Shown one piece after another: positions 22,534 to 32,377 of a stretch of DNA of 64,000 nt. The translations under genes and the position numbers were made by a program. The number at the start of each line of letters is the position of its first letter. The stretch's first letter is position 1. Location: NCBI GenBank assembly GCA_017654935.2, contig CM065698.1, forward strand, positions 2,040,301 to 2,104,300, read 5' to 3'. The DNA is from Phymorhynchus buccinoides (taxonomy: Eukaryota; Mollusca; Gastropoda; Neogastropoda; Raphitomidae). Under the pieces are notes generated by a model that did not search any database, had not been told where the DNA came from, and saw only the letters and a list, made by a program, of their open reading frames with translations.

Positions 22534-23770
22534 GTCAAGTCAAGTCAAGTCAAATGATCTTTATTGAGGGTTAAGGAATAAGCTGACCAAACTTTTTTTT
22601 ACCCTGCCCTCAAAAAAAATACAAACATCAATAAAATAAAAAAATCAATGAGAAAAGAACATATTTACAGGAACACAACACACAGAACACATTCTGATCG
22701 GTATAATGAAAGCAAAAACAAAGAACCAAACAAGAGAGAAGGGGGTAGGGAGGGAGAGACAGAGACAGAGAGAGGGGTGGAGCGGGAGGGAAAGCCGGGG
22801 AGAAAAGAACACATACAGACACACACACACACTCAACGCACACACGTGCGCACGCACACACACACACACTCAACGCACACACACACTCAATGCACACACG
22901 CTCGCACGCACACACACACTCAACGCACACACGTACGCACACGCACACACACACACTCAACGCACACACGCGCGCATGCATGCACACACAATAATGGAGA
23001 GAAAAAAAGAAGGAAAGGGAAGTAAGAAGGAAGAAAAAGAATATTTCCAGGCACACATGAACATGCAATGCATTATATAGTGAGTTAATTATTATTTTTT
23101 TTCACTGTTCTTACTAACTGTTCAATATTGCGCTCTACCTTAGCACTAAAAGTGTACAGATGATTGACCGGTTTGTTCAGATTGCTTTTATTACTAACAC
23201 TTATTGTTGTGTCATTGATTTTTAGCCAGACTGATTTGTTTTTGCTGACAAACTAGCTTGCATGTACGCAATACCATCAACCACCACCACCACCACCACC
23301 ACCACCACCATCGTCAACACCATCCACATACATAAAACTCATCAACACAATTTGTTTTGTATCATAATTTTATTCATGCTCACCAAATTTTATTCAAAAC
23401 CATGCATAAATGTATTTTTAGTGATTTATTTTCAAAGTAAGTAGCGTTTTGGGTGAAAATCTAAAAATGACTTGGTTAGTAACAGTAATTAGTAAGCCAA
23501 AGATGTTGGTAGAAGAAGAATTAATAACATAAGATTACCTTTTTAAAAGCTGGTTTAGATGGACATGATTTCAAGAATGATGGCAAGTTGTTCCATGTGT
23601 TTCCCCCAGAGTATGTCAAGCTGGATTTGAACAGATCGTTATGGGGTTTAGGAAATGAAAGCTTATGAGTATGTCGATTTTCATTTAATGTAAAGGAACT
23701 TATTATTTTATTTGGGGCTGTTCCATTTACGACATTATACATACATAGACATTTGTTTAAGAAAAGTTTG
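22534..23770 (-). mobile_element. 5'-truncated LINE with (TTGAC)n tail, left arm
   Basis: On the minus strand 23770-23521 encodes CLCMYNVVNGTAPNKIISSF, LSFPKPHNDLFKSSLTYSGG and NTWNNLPSFLKSC, the C-terminal end of a LINE RT protein. A ~970 bp 3' UTR with CAC and CA/CG-rich microsatellites follows. It closes with CCTCAATAAAGATCATTTGA and a pentamer tail (TTGAC)n at 22551-22534. A pentameric tail after AATAAA suggests template slippage at priming rather than polyadenylation. Confidence 0.78.
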
Positions 23771-23772
23771 TC

Positions 23773-24362
23773 TTTAAAGGGGCACCCTGACGGATGAGTT
23801 TTTTGTAAGAAACACGTCCAGATCACCAGAAAAAAAACACCCTTTACAGAGATTGCAATACTCACTTTGCTCTGGTTTCCCAGAAATCGAGCCATCAAAT
23901 CGGCGATTCCTCCTTGGCGGAGTTGCTGGAAGTCAAATTCTTTCACCCAAAGAGAAGGCATGTGCCATCTTTTTTGTAATGGCCGCCTACGTTTAGACAA
24001 AATCGTTTGCACAAACTTTTCGCAATACAAGCCTTTTTATTTTATTTAAAAAATTTGTTTTACATGTACAGTTTATCTAAAGGAGTTTCTCTCACAACAA
24101 AAGGAAATAGCTCCTTTTTTTTTTTTTTTACTGCACTACAAAAAAAGAAAAAAACGCTTCAACCACAATGAATGACCTCCACCCACCCCATCCAAATGGC
24201 TTCTCTCTCCAGCATCTCCGCCTAAGAGGAATCGCCGTTTAGACGGTTTTATTTCTAAGAAACCAGAGCAAAGTGAGTGTTCCGATCCTTGAAAAGGCTG
24301 TCTTTCTGGTGATCTCAATGTGTGTTTCTTGCAAAAACTCATCCGTCAGGGGCCACCTTTAA
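23773..24362. repeat. Two copies of the 'CTCCGCC' dispersed repeat, left arm
   Basis: 23773-24035 is a minus-strand copy and 24185-24362 a plus-strand partial copy of the element at 5013-5250. They are in inverted orientation with about 150 bp between them, so each palindrome arm contains its own small inverted pair. Confidence 0.75.
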
Positions 24363-24429
24363 ACGGAAGGATGTCAGTGTATTGTTTATAATCATTTATT
24401 GTCAAGCTACTCGATTTAAGTAGAACTAG

Positions 24430-24578
24430 CTTTAAAGCTCTTTTGTGTGTGTATGTGTTATTATGAGTGACTGTGTGTGTATGTTGTGTGTGTGTGTGTG
24501 TGTGTTGTGTGTGTGTGTGCGTGTGTGGTGTGTGTGTGTGTGTGTGTGTATGTGTATTTTATGAGTGACTGTGTGTGT

Positions 24579-24626
<48 letters not shown>
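24430..24626. repeat. (GT)n microsatellite, left arm
   Basis: Nearly continuous GT with TATG interruptions. The right-arm counterpart is CA at about 35794-35960. Confidence 0.93.
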
Positions 24627-24630
<4 letters not shown>

Positions 24631-24800
24631 AGAATATTGTGTATTAGAGTGCATGTTTATTTGCAACAATTTCCGTTTAAACCCTGTTTTAATGGACAAT
24701 ACAAATAAAAAGTTCTGCAAATACAAAAAAGTTAATGATTAGATTGTAGAAAAGGCATGTTCATATTTTCCTGAACTTAATATTGATGATGTTGAATACA

Positions 24801-26094
24801 TTAACCCCTCCCCTGCCCAGTCCTGTGTCTACTACGTGGTGTGTGATGTCAGTGATGATGTTGAATACATTAACCCCTTCCCTGTCCAGTCCTGTGTCTA
24901 CTACGTGGTGTGTGATGTCAGTGATGACGTTGAATACATTAACCCCTTCCCTGTCCAGTCCTGTGTCTACTACGTGGTGTGTGATGTCAGTGATGATGTT
25001 GAATACATTAACCCCTCCCCTGCCCAGTCCTGTGTCTACTACGTGGTGTGTGATGTCATTGATGATGTTGAATACATTAACCCCTCCCCTGCCCAGTCCT
25101 GTGTCTACTACGTGGTGTGTGATGTCAGTGATGATGTTGAATACATTAACCCCTCCCCTGCCCAGTCCTGTGTCTACTACGTGGTGTGTGATGTCAGTGA
25201 TGATGTTGAATACATTAACCCCTTCCCTGCCCAGTCCTGTGTCTACTACGTGGTGTGTGATGTCAGTGATGATGTTGAATACATTAACCCCTTCCCTGTC
25301 CAGTCCTGTGTCTACTACGTGGTGTGTGATGTCAGTGATGACGTTGAATACATTAACCCCTTCCCTGTCCAGTCCTGTGTCTACTACGTGGTGTGTGATG
25401 TCAGTGATGATGTTGAATACATTAACCCCTCCCCTGCCCAGTCCTGTGTCTACTACGTGGTGTGTGATGTCCGTGATGATGTTGAATACATTAACCCCTT
25501 CCCTGTCCAGTCCTGTGTCTACTACGTGGTGTGTGATGTCAGTGATGATGTTGAATACATTAACCCCTTCCCTGTCCAGTCCTGTGTCTACTACGTGGTG
25601 TGTGATGTCAGTGATGATGTTGAATACATTAACCCTTTCCCTGTCCAGTCCTGTGTCTACTACGTGGTGTGTGATGTCAGTGATGATGTTGAATACATTA
25701 ACCCCTTCCCTGTCCAGTCCTGTGTCTACTAGGTGGTGTGTGATGTCATTGATGATGTCATAACTTTTCATGTCATACTATAGTCCTAGAATGATGGTTT
25801 TTGGTTTAGACAAGTCAGACCATTTTCTCAGACTGAGTGTTGGGCTGGGTATGCAGACGCGGGCAGACATCCCATGTACAATCTGCAAATAAGTAAAAAA
25901 AATTAATGAAAAAAATAAGCGCACATGTCTGTATTTCCCCTTATCTGTATATTTTGTCCTTCTTTCTGTTGCTTATTTATGGGGTTTTATGGGTAACCTC
26001 CGCGTCTGTGTCTGCGGCCTAACAGGTCTCTTTTCAATTTCATAATAAGAAAACCGATACTTTCACTGTTTTCCTTTGGCGGTGAAGGGGTTAA
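24801..26094. mobile_element. TTAA-bounded element carrying a 69 bp x 14 tandem array, left arm
   Basis: The right boundary reads GGCGGTGAAGGGGTTAA (ending 26094). At the left boundary every unit of the array begins TTAACCCC(T/C)(T/C)CCCTG. TTAA followed by CCC is the hallmark of piggyBac-type ends. The array at about 24783-25760 has 14 units of 69 bp with ordered variants. The unit length is divisible by three and has few stops, so several frames stay open for over 290 codons. I treat these as non-coding. The internal region 25761-26075 holds no gene. Confidence 0.75.
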
Positions 26095-26190
26095 CTATCA
26101 AAATCCATTTTTCTTCATCTCTCACAATTTCATAATGTTTCTTTTGTTTATAATTACAATGTTTCCTTTATTTAATCCTTTGTTTATTAG

Positions 26191-26430
26191 AAGCTGGAAC
26201 CAGCATGGTCCATGGAGGAAGACTCACCAGATCAGCCCTCAGCTGTCTACAGCACAGTACAGCCCGTGTCTGACAACACGTCTGAGTCACTGCTGACTCT
26301 GAAACGAGGTCGTGTGTGTCAGCGTTGTTCTGCTGCCTTTGTGCTGGTCAGCAGTTTGGAACTCCACCTGGCGTCAGTTCATGGAGAGCCTCTGCCGTTC
26401 CCTGACTGGACTGAGAGTAGTGACAGACAG
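26191..26430 (+). CDS. Zinc-finger gene, exon 2 with one C2H2 finger, left copy
   Basis: An 80-codon exon between TTTGTTTATTAG (acceptor ending 26190) and CAG|GTCAGT (donor at 26431), phase 0 at both ends. It encodes KLEPAWSMEEDSPDQPSAVY, a Ser/Thr-rich linker, and then CQRCSAAFVLVSSLELHLAS followed by VH, a C-x2-C-x12-H-x4-H finger. The family normally has many fingers in a later exon, but none is found before the palindrome centre 3.8 kb downstream, so the gene is truncated here. The intron begins with an 85 bp minisatellite derived from this exon's own end. The right-arm copy differs by two conservative residues (V to M, T to S). Confidence 0.68.
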
Positions 26431-28040
26431 GTCAGTGTCAAGTCTTTGGCAAGCGTTGCGCTTTGTTTCACGAATCATACACTGATACTGTGGTCTGGAG
26501 TAGAGAGTAGTGACAGACAGGTCAGTGTCAAGTCTTTGGCAAGCATTGAGCTTTGTTTCACGAATCATACACTGATACTTGTGGTCTGAGAGTAGAGAGT
26601 AGTGACAGACAGGTCAGTGTCAAGTCTTTGGCAAGCATTGAGCTTTGTTTCACGAATCATACACTGATACTTGTGGTCTGAGAGTAGAGAGTAGTGACAG
26701 ACAGGTCAGTGTCATGTCTTTGATAAGCGTTGCGCTTTGTTTCACGAATCATACACTGATACTTGTGGACTGAGAGTAGTGACAGACAGGTCAGTGTCAT
26801 GTCTTTGATAAGCGTTGCGCTTTGTTTCACGAATCATACACTGATACTTGTGGACTGAGAGTAGTGACAGGCAGGTCAGTGTCATGTCTTTGATAAGCGT
26901 TGCGCTTTGTTTCACGAATCATACACTGATACTTGTGGACTGAGAGTAGTGACAGACAGGTCAGTGTCATGTCTTTGATAAGCGTTGCGCTTTGTTTCAC
27001 GAATCATACACTGATACTTGTGGACTGAGAGTAGTGACAGGCAGGTCAGTGTCATGTCTTTGATAAGCGTTGCGCTTTGTTTCACGAATCATACACTGAT
27101 ACTTGTGGACTGAGAGTAGTGACAGGCAGGTCAGTGTCATGTCTTTGATAAGCGTTGCGCTTTGTTTCACGAATCATACACTGATACTTGTGGACTGAGA
27201 GTAGTGACAGACAGGTCAGTGTCATGTCTTTGATAAGCGTTGCGCTTTGTTTCACGAATCATACACTGATACTTGTGGACTGAGAGTAGTGACAGGCAGG
27301 TCAGTGTCATGTCTTTGATAAGCGTTGCGCTTTGTTTCACGAATCATACACTGATACTTGTGGACTGAGAGTAGTGACAGACAGGTCAGTGTCATGTCTT
27401 TGATAAGCGTTGCGCTTTGTTTCACGAATCATACACTGATACTTGTGGACTGAGAGTAGTGACAGGCAGGTCAGTGTCATGTCTTTGATAAGCGTTGCGC
27501 TTTGTTTCACGAATCATACACTGATACTTGTGGACTGAGAGTAGTGACAGGCAGGTCAGTGTCATGTCTTTGATAAGCGTTGCGCTTTGTTTCACGAATC
27601 ATACACTGATACTTGTGGACTGAGAGTAGTGACAGACAGGTCAGTGTCATGTCTTTGATAAGCGTTGCGCTTTGTTTCACGAATCATACACTGATACTTG
27701 TGGACTGAGAGTAGTGACAGACAGGTCAGTGTCATGTCTTTGATAAGCGTTGCGCTTTGTTTCACGAATCATACACTGATACTTGTGGACTGAGAGTAGT
27801 GACAGGCAGGTCAGTGTCATGTCTTTGATAAGCGTTGCGCTTTGTTTCACGAATCATACACTGATACTTGTGGACTGAGAGTAGTGACAGGCAGGTCAGT
27901 GTCATGTCTTTGATAAGCGTTGCGCTTTGTTTCACGAATCATACACTGATACTTGTGGACTGAGAGTAGTGACAGGCAGGTCAGTGTCATGTCTTTGATA
28001 AGCATTGCGCTTTGTTTCATGGATCATACACTGATACTTG
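26407..28040 (+). repeat. 85 bp minisatellite, 19 copies, containing a splice donor, left arm
   Basis: Starts of GTAGTGACAG recur every 85 bp (for example 26776, 26861, 26946 and 27031), with the first few units slightly longer. The first unit overlaps the last codons of the zinc-finger exon. Each later unit repeats GAGAGTAGTGACAG(A/G)CAG followed by GTCAGTGTCA, that is, the exon end plus the 5' splice site. The A/G variant reads, unit 1 to 19, AAAAAGAGGAGAGGAAGGG. Confidence 0.93.
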
Positions 28041-28185
28041 TGAGTATGGGATAAAGGGAGAGAGAGGAAATGTTAATGCTTTTTATTTATCAAAATGTGT
28101 AATTGACTTACTAGCAAAACCAGTCTTTTAGTTTTTATTCTCCTAGTTCTATCAGAACAGGAGTACCTTGGAATGGAACGAGGGC

Positions 28186-28217
<32 letters not shown>

Positions 28218-28992
28218 GTCTGTGTGTGTATTGTGTGTGTGTGTGTGTGTGTGTCTGTCTGTCCTGTGTGTGACCGAATTGTGTTCCAGTCCATAGTGCC
28301 TAAACCAATGGACCGATCATAATGAAGCTTGGTACAATGGTACCTTAGACCCCGCAGATTCACAGAATGACATGCCATATTGATGTAATCCCAATGAGAA
28401 AATTCTGAATGTTAAAAAGACACTGATCATTTAAGAAATAATGGATGGGTTTAAACCAAAGTAGGTATAGTGAACAGATGTCATGTAACAACTTTGTGTG
28501 TGTGTACAATATTGAATTTACTGATACAGAAATTTTTGAAACATAAAAACACAATGACCCTAGGATAAAAACTTACCCCCCTTGACAAGGGAGATAATTT
28601 GTTTATCAGTTTTACCATTGCACTTGAGCTATCGCAGACCACTGACCTATATTAAGTTCTGTATCGTGAGCACACCATTTTTGGCTCACTCGTGGTTAAC
28701 GAAGTTAACACGAAGTGAGTCTATAGTATGATAGTTGTTCGGTTGTGTGTGTGTGTGTGTTGCGTCCGTGGTCTAATCTCCAAACTTTAACGTTGGCATT
28801 TTCTTGGGAAATAGAAGGCGTACATTGTTCAAATTTTCAATACACATAGATGTTTATGCAAGCTTTCAAACAATAATGATTTGAATAATTAAATACTTTA
28901 AAAACAAACACTGTAAACAGATAACATTTTAGATTAGTGGGTTAGAGAGTATTCAACAGGCAACATGAGTTAAGAAACTCATCAACACTGAA
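28041..28992. other. Intronic dispersed repeats with GT tract and a short hairpin, left arm
   Basis: There is no gene. A GT-rich tract lies at about 28188-28265, followed by ACCAATGGACCGATCATAAT, a repeat-like segment. A dyad near 28681-28722 pairs GGCTCACTCGTG...GTTAAC with GTTAACACGAAGTGAGTC. The right-arm equivalent is 31430-32375. Confidence 0.5.
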
Positions 28993-29064
28993 GCCTCGAT
29001 AGCTCATTGGTAGAGTGTCTGTCTGTCATGCCAATGGTTCCGGGTTCGATTCTCAGCAAAGGCA
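28993..29064 (+). other. tRNA-like sequence (SINE head or tRNA pseudogene), left arm
   Basis: It starts GCCTCGATAGCTCATTGGTA, matching the Pol III A box TRGCNNAGYNGG, and continues to GGGTTCGATTCTC, matching the B box. The D-arm pairs (GCTC/GAGT), but only four acceptor pairs form and the anticodon stem does not close, so a working tRNA is unlikely. A T-rich stretch follows. The copy at 31366-31428 differs at the 3' end. Confidence 0.6.
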
Positions 29065-29525
29065 CTTTTTTAATTTTTTTTTTTTCTTTTTTATTTGTAT
29101 CCATTAACGATAGTTTCATTTGTACTTTAACATTTTATTGGCAATCTTGTACTTTAGACACCCCCCTCAATCTTTTGTTGTTGTCCCACATGTACCTGTT
29201 TGAGTGAGCCTTGAAGGCTTTGCCTCTTTTTTCTTTTTTTTGAGCGCACAAGTGCTTTCCTCTGCTCTCTTGCGAGCCAGCAGCACTGGTGCGCTGGGCC
29301 AACGATTGGAGCTAGCTCTATTTAGAGAGAGCAATCCAGATGCAGGTGGTTTGATTGTTGAGATCATTGTTGTGCTCCCAGCCACACAAATGAGGCTTGT
29401 CTTTAAAGAGCCAATCATAAAGCGAGAGAGAGAGAGATGGTGGAACTGGGGCCACGTTGATAAGGCATTTGCCTTCTTTTTCTTCTGTGTGCTTAATGAA
29501 GATTAACCTGTGTGGGGAGAAAATG
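29065..29525. other. Unassigned sequence, left arm
   Basis: No gene or family is recognised. It is conserved with the right arm at 30905-31365. Open frames in both strands match between arms only because the DNA does. Confidence 0.4.
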
Positions 29526-29738
29526 GACACATTATCATTTTTTGTGTGTTTCCGACACTTTCCCCCATGCCACCCACCAAACCCCCCACCCCCGTGGACA
29601 TTTTGCCCCCTGACCCCCCCTCCCCCCCCCCCCCCCCTGGAAACTTGCCCCCCAAGTCATTTGCCTCCCCCCAGACACTTTCCCCCATGCCACCCCACCC
29701 CCCCACTCCCGTGGACATTTGCCCCCCTGACCCCACCC

Positions 29739-29775
<37 letters not shown>

Positions 29776-29885
29776 TGGAAACTTGCCTTCCCAAGTCATT
29801 TGCCTCCCCCGAGACACTTTCCCCCCCGGTAAACTTTTTCACCCTGGATACTTGCCCGCCCGTTCACCCCTGGAAAATTTGATTT
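29526..29885. repeat. C-rich degenerate minisatellite with long poly-C runs, left arm
   Basis: Roughly 130 bp units repeat about two and a half times: GACACTTTCCCCCATGCCAC, GTGGACATTTGCC, a C run, then CTGGAAACTTGCC and CAAGTCATTTGCCTCCCC. C runs exceed 20 bases. The right arm has the G-rich complement at about 30590-30885. The opposite strand could form G-quadruplexes. Confidence 0.85.
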
Positions 29886-30200
29886 TACATTTTGATCACA
29901 GATATTTACCCCATGTGTTACCTGTCTGTCTCTTTCTATATCTCTGTCCCGTTGTCTCTCTCTCTCTCTTTCTTTTTCCTTTCTATTTCTGTCTCTCTCA
30001 CACTCTCTGTGTCTGAAAATGCATCAGCTAAGTAAATAATTAACTAATTCAGACATATGACAGACGTACAAGGAAACATTAAAAAAAATTAGACTGACAG
30101 ACATTAGAAAAAAAATCACACTAACCACACACACGTACTATGCGCGCGCACACACACACACATACACAAACACGTGTGCGCATGCATGCATGGTTAGACA
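29886..30200. other. Innermost left arm: CT-rich and CA/GC alternating tracts
   Basis: No gene. It runs from a TCTCTCTCTC segment (about 29955-30010) to GCGCGCACACACAC and GCATGCATGCATGG at the palindrome tip. The alternating purine-pyrimidine runs are Z-DNA-prone. Confidence 0.6.
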
Positions 30201-30246
30201 ACTATGCAGAAAACGCGCATTAACGCGATCCCTCAGACTGGTTTAC
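30201..30246. other. 46 bp palindrome spacer
   Basis: This unpaired sequence lies between the two arms, containing AACGCGCATTAACGCGATCC. It is flanked on both sides by alternating purine-pyrimidine tracts (GCGCGCACACAC, TGCATGCATGCA) and reads continuously without N. Confidence 0.93.
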
Positions 30247-30589
30247 TGTCTAACCATGCATGCATGCGCACACGTGTTTGTGTATGTGTGTGTGTGTGCG
30301 CGCGCATGTACGTGTGTGTGGTTAGTGTGATTTTTTTTCTAATGTCTGTCAGTCTAATCGTTTCCTTGTACGTCTGTCATATGTCTGTAATTAGTTAATT
30401 ATTTACAATTAGCTGTTGAAGAGAGAGAGAGACAGAGACAGACACAGAGAGTGTGAGAGAGACAGAAATAGAAAGGAAAAAGAAAGAGAGAGAGAGAGAC
30501 AACGGGACAGAGATATAGAAAGAGACAGACAGGTAACACATGGGGTAAATATCTGTGATCAAAATGTAAATCAATTTTCCAGGGTGAAC

Positions 30590-30885
30590 GGGCGGCAAGT
30601 ATCCAGGGTGAAAAAGTACCGGGGGAAAGTGTCTCGGGGGAGGCAAATGACTTGGGAGGCAAGTTTCCAGGGGGGGGGGGGGGGGGGGGGGGGGGGGTGT
30701 CAGGGGGCAAATGTCCACGGGAGAGTGGGGGTGGGGTGGCATGGGGGAAAGTGTCTGGGGGGAGGCAAATGACTTGGGGGGCAAGTTTCCAGGGGGGGGG
30801 GGGGGGAGGGGGTCAGGGGGCAAATGTCCACGGGGGTGGGGGGTGGGGTGGCATGGGGGAAAGTGTCCGGAAACACACAAAAATG
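30590..30885. repeat. G-rich degenerate minisatellite, right arm
   Basis: This is the reverse complement of the C-rich minisatellite at 29526-29885, with different G-run lengths. It holds several runs of ten or more G. Confidence 0.85.
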
Positions 30886-31365
30886 ATAATGTGTCCATTT
30901 TTCTCCCCACACAGGTTAATCTTCATTAAGCACACAGAAGAAAAAGAAGGCAAATGCCTTATCAACGTGGCCCCAGTTCCACCATCTCTCTCTCTCTCGC
31001 TTTATGATTGGCTCTTTAAAGACAAGCCTCATTTGTGTGGCTGGGAGCACAACAATGATCTCAACAATCAAACCACCTGCATCTGGATTGCTCTCTCTAA
31101 ATAGAGCTAGCTCCAATCGTTGGCCCAGCGCACCAGTGCTGCTGGCTCGGAAGAGAGCAGAGGAAAGCACTTGTGCGCTCAAAAAAAAGAAAAAAGAGGC
31201 AAAGCCTTCAAGGCTCACTCAAACAGGTACATGTGGGACAACAACAAAGATTGAGGGGGCTGTCTAAAGTACAAGATTGCCAATAAAATTTTAAAGTACA
31301 AATGAAACTATCGTTAATGGATACAAATAAAAATAATATAAAAAAAATTAAAAAGTGCCCGTGCT

Positions 31366-31428
31366 GAGAATCGAACCCGGAACCATTGGCATGACAGACA
31401 GACACTCTACCAATGAGCTATCGAGGCT
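31366..31428 (-). other. tRNA-like sequence, right arm
   Basis: Reverse complement of 28993-29064, retaining the A-box-like and B-box-like segments (GAATCGAACCCGG on the plus strand). The terminal triplets differ from the left copy (GCACGGGC instead of GCAAAGGC), which does not improve acceptor pairing enough for a tRNA call. Confidence 0.55.
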
Positions 31429-32198
31429 TTCAGTGTTGATGAGTTTCTTAACTCATGTTGCCTGTTGAATACTCTCTAACCCACAAATCTAAAATGTTAT
31501 CTGTTTACAGTGTTGTTTTAAGTATTTAATTATTCAAATCATTATTGTTTGAAAGCTTGCATAAACATCTATGTGTGTGCAAAGTTTGAACAATGTACGC
31601 CTTCTATTTCCCAAGAAAATGCCAACGCTAAAGCTTGGAGATTAGACTACGGACGCAACACACACACACACAACCGAACAACTATCATACTATAGACTCA
31701 CTTCGTGTTAACTTCGTTAACCACGAGTGAGCCAAAAATGGTGTGCTCACGATACAGAACTTAATATAGGTCAGTGGTCTGCGATAGCTCAAGTGCAATG
31801 GTAAAACTGATAAACAAATTATCTCCCTTGTCAAGGGGGGTAAGTTTTTATCCTAGGGTCATTGTGTTTTTATGTTTCAAAAATTTCTGTATCAGTAAAT
31901 TCAATATTGTACACACACACAAAGTTGTTACATGACATCTGTTCACTATACCTACTTTGGTTTAAACCCATCCATTATTTCTTAAATGATCAGTGTCTTT
32001 TTAACATTCAGAATTTTCTCATTGGGATTACATCAATATGGCATGTCATTCTGTGAATCTGCGGGGTCTAAGGTACCATTGTACCAAGCTTCATTATGAT
32101 CGGTCCATTGGTTTAGGCACTATGGACTGGAACACAATTCGGTCACACACAGACAGACAGACACACACACACACACACACACAATACACACACAGACA

Positions 32199-32230
<32 letters not shown>

Positions 32231-32377
32231 GCCCTCGTTCCATTCCAAGGTACTCCTGTTCTGATAGAACTAGGAGAATAAAAACTAAAAGACTGGTTTT
32301 GCTAGTAAGTCAATTACACATTTTGATAAATAAAAAGCATTAACATTTCCTCTCTCTCCCTTTATCCCATACTCACA

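Larger units (their letters stand above)
16916..30200 (+). repeat. Left arm of a giant palindrome (13.3 kb)
   Basis: The whole segment is matched in reverse complement by 30247-45424. At the outer end CCAGGTGGGAGCAACCC (16916) pairs with GGGTTGCTCCCACCTGG (ending 45424). At the inner end TGCATGCATGGTTAGACA (ending 30200) pairs with TGTCTAACCATGCATGCA (starting 30247). In between, the zinc-finger exons, LINE tails, MITEs, microsatellites and two minisatellites occur in the same order on both sides. By eye, divergence is about 1-2% inside roughly 20.4 kb to the centre and around 10%, with many small indels, from 16.9 to about 20 kb. Confidence 0.95.

Noticed and set aside
22628..23080. Cys/Val-rich and His/Thr-rich frames in CA/GT-rich DNA (also at 37332-37777, 35692-35988 and 20413-20792)
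   Set aside because: Simple-repeat translations inside a LINE 3' UTR or intron.
24761..25771. Long open frames (up to 336 codons) on both strands of the 69 bp array, and their mirror at 34647-35657, as repetitive proteins
   Set aside because: The unit length is divisible by three and lacks stops in at least three frames, so openness is automatic. There is no start context, splice support or domain, and the array is better explained as tandem transposon ends.
26407..28040. CRISPR array
   Set aside because: Units are uniform 85 bp tandem copies without unique spacers, in animal DNA.
28993..29064. Functional tRNA gene
   Set aside because: A- and B-box-like sequences are present, but the acceptor and anticodon stems do not pair; more likely a SINE head or tRNA relic.
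29457..31104. Proline-rich and glycine-rich frames around the palindrome centre
   Set aside because: They are translations of C-rich or G-rich minisatellite sequence and differ between arms with homopolymer length.
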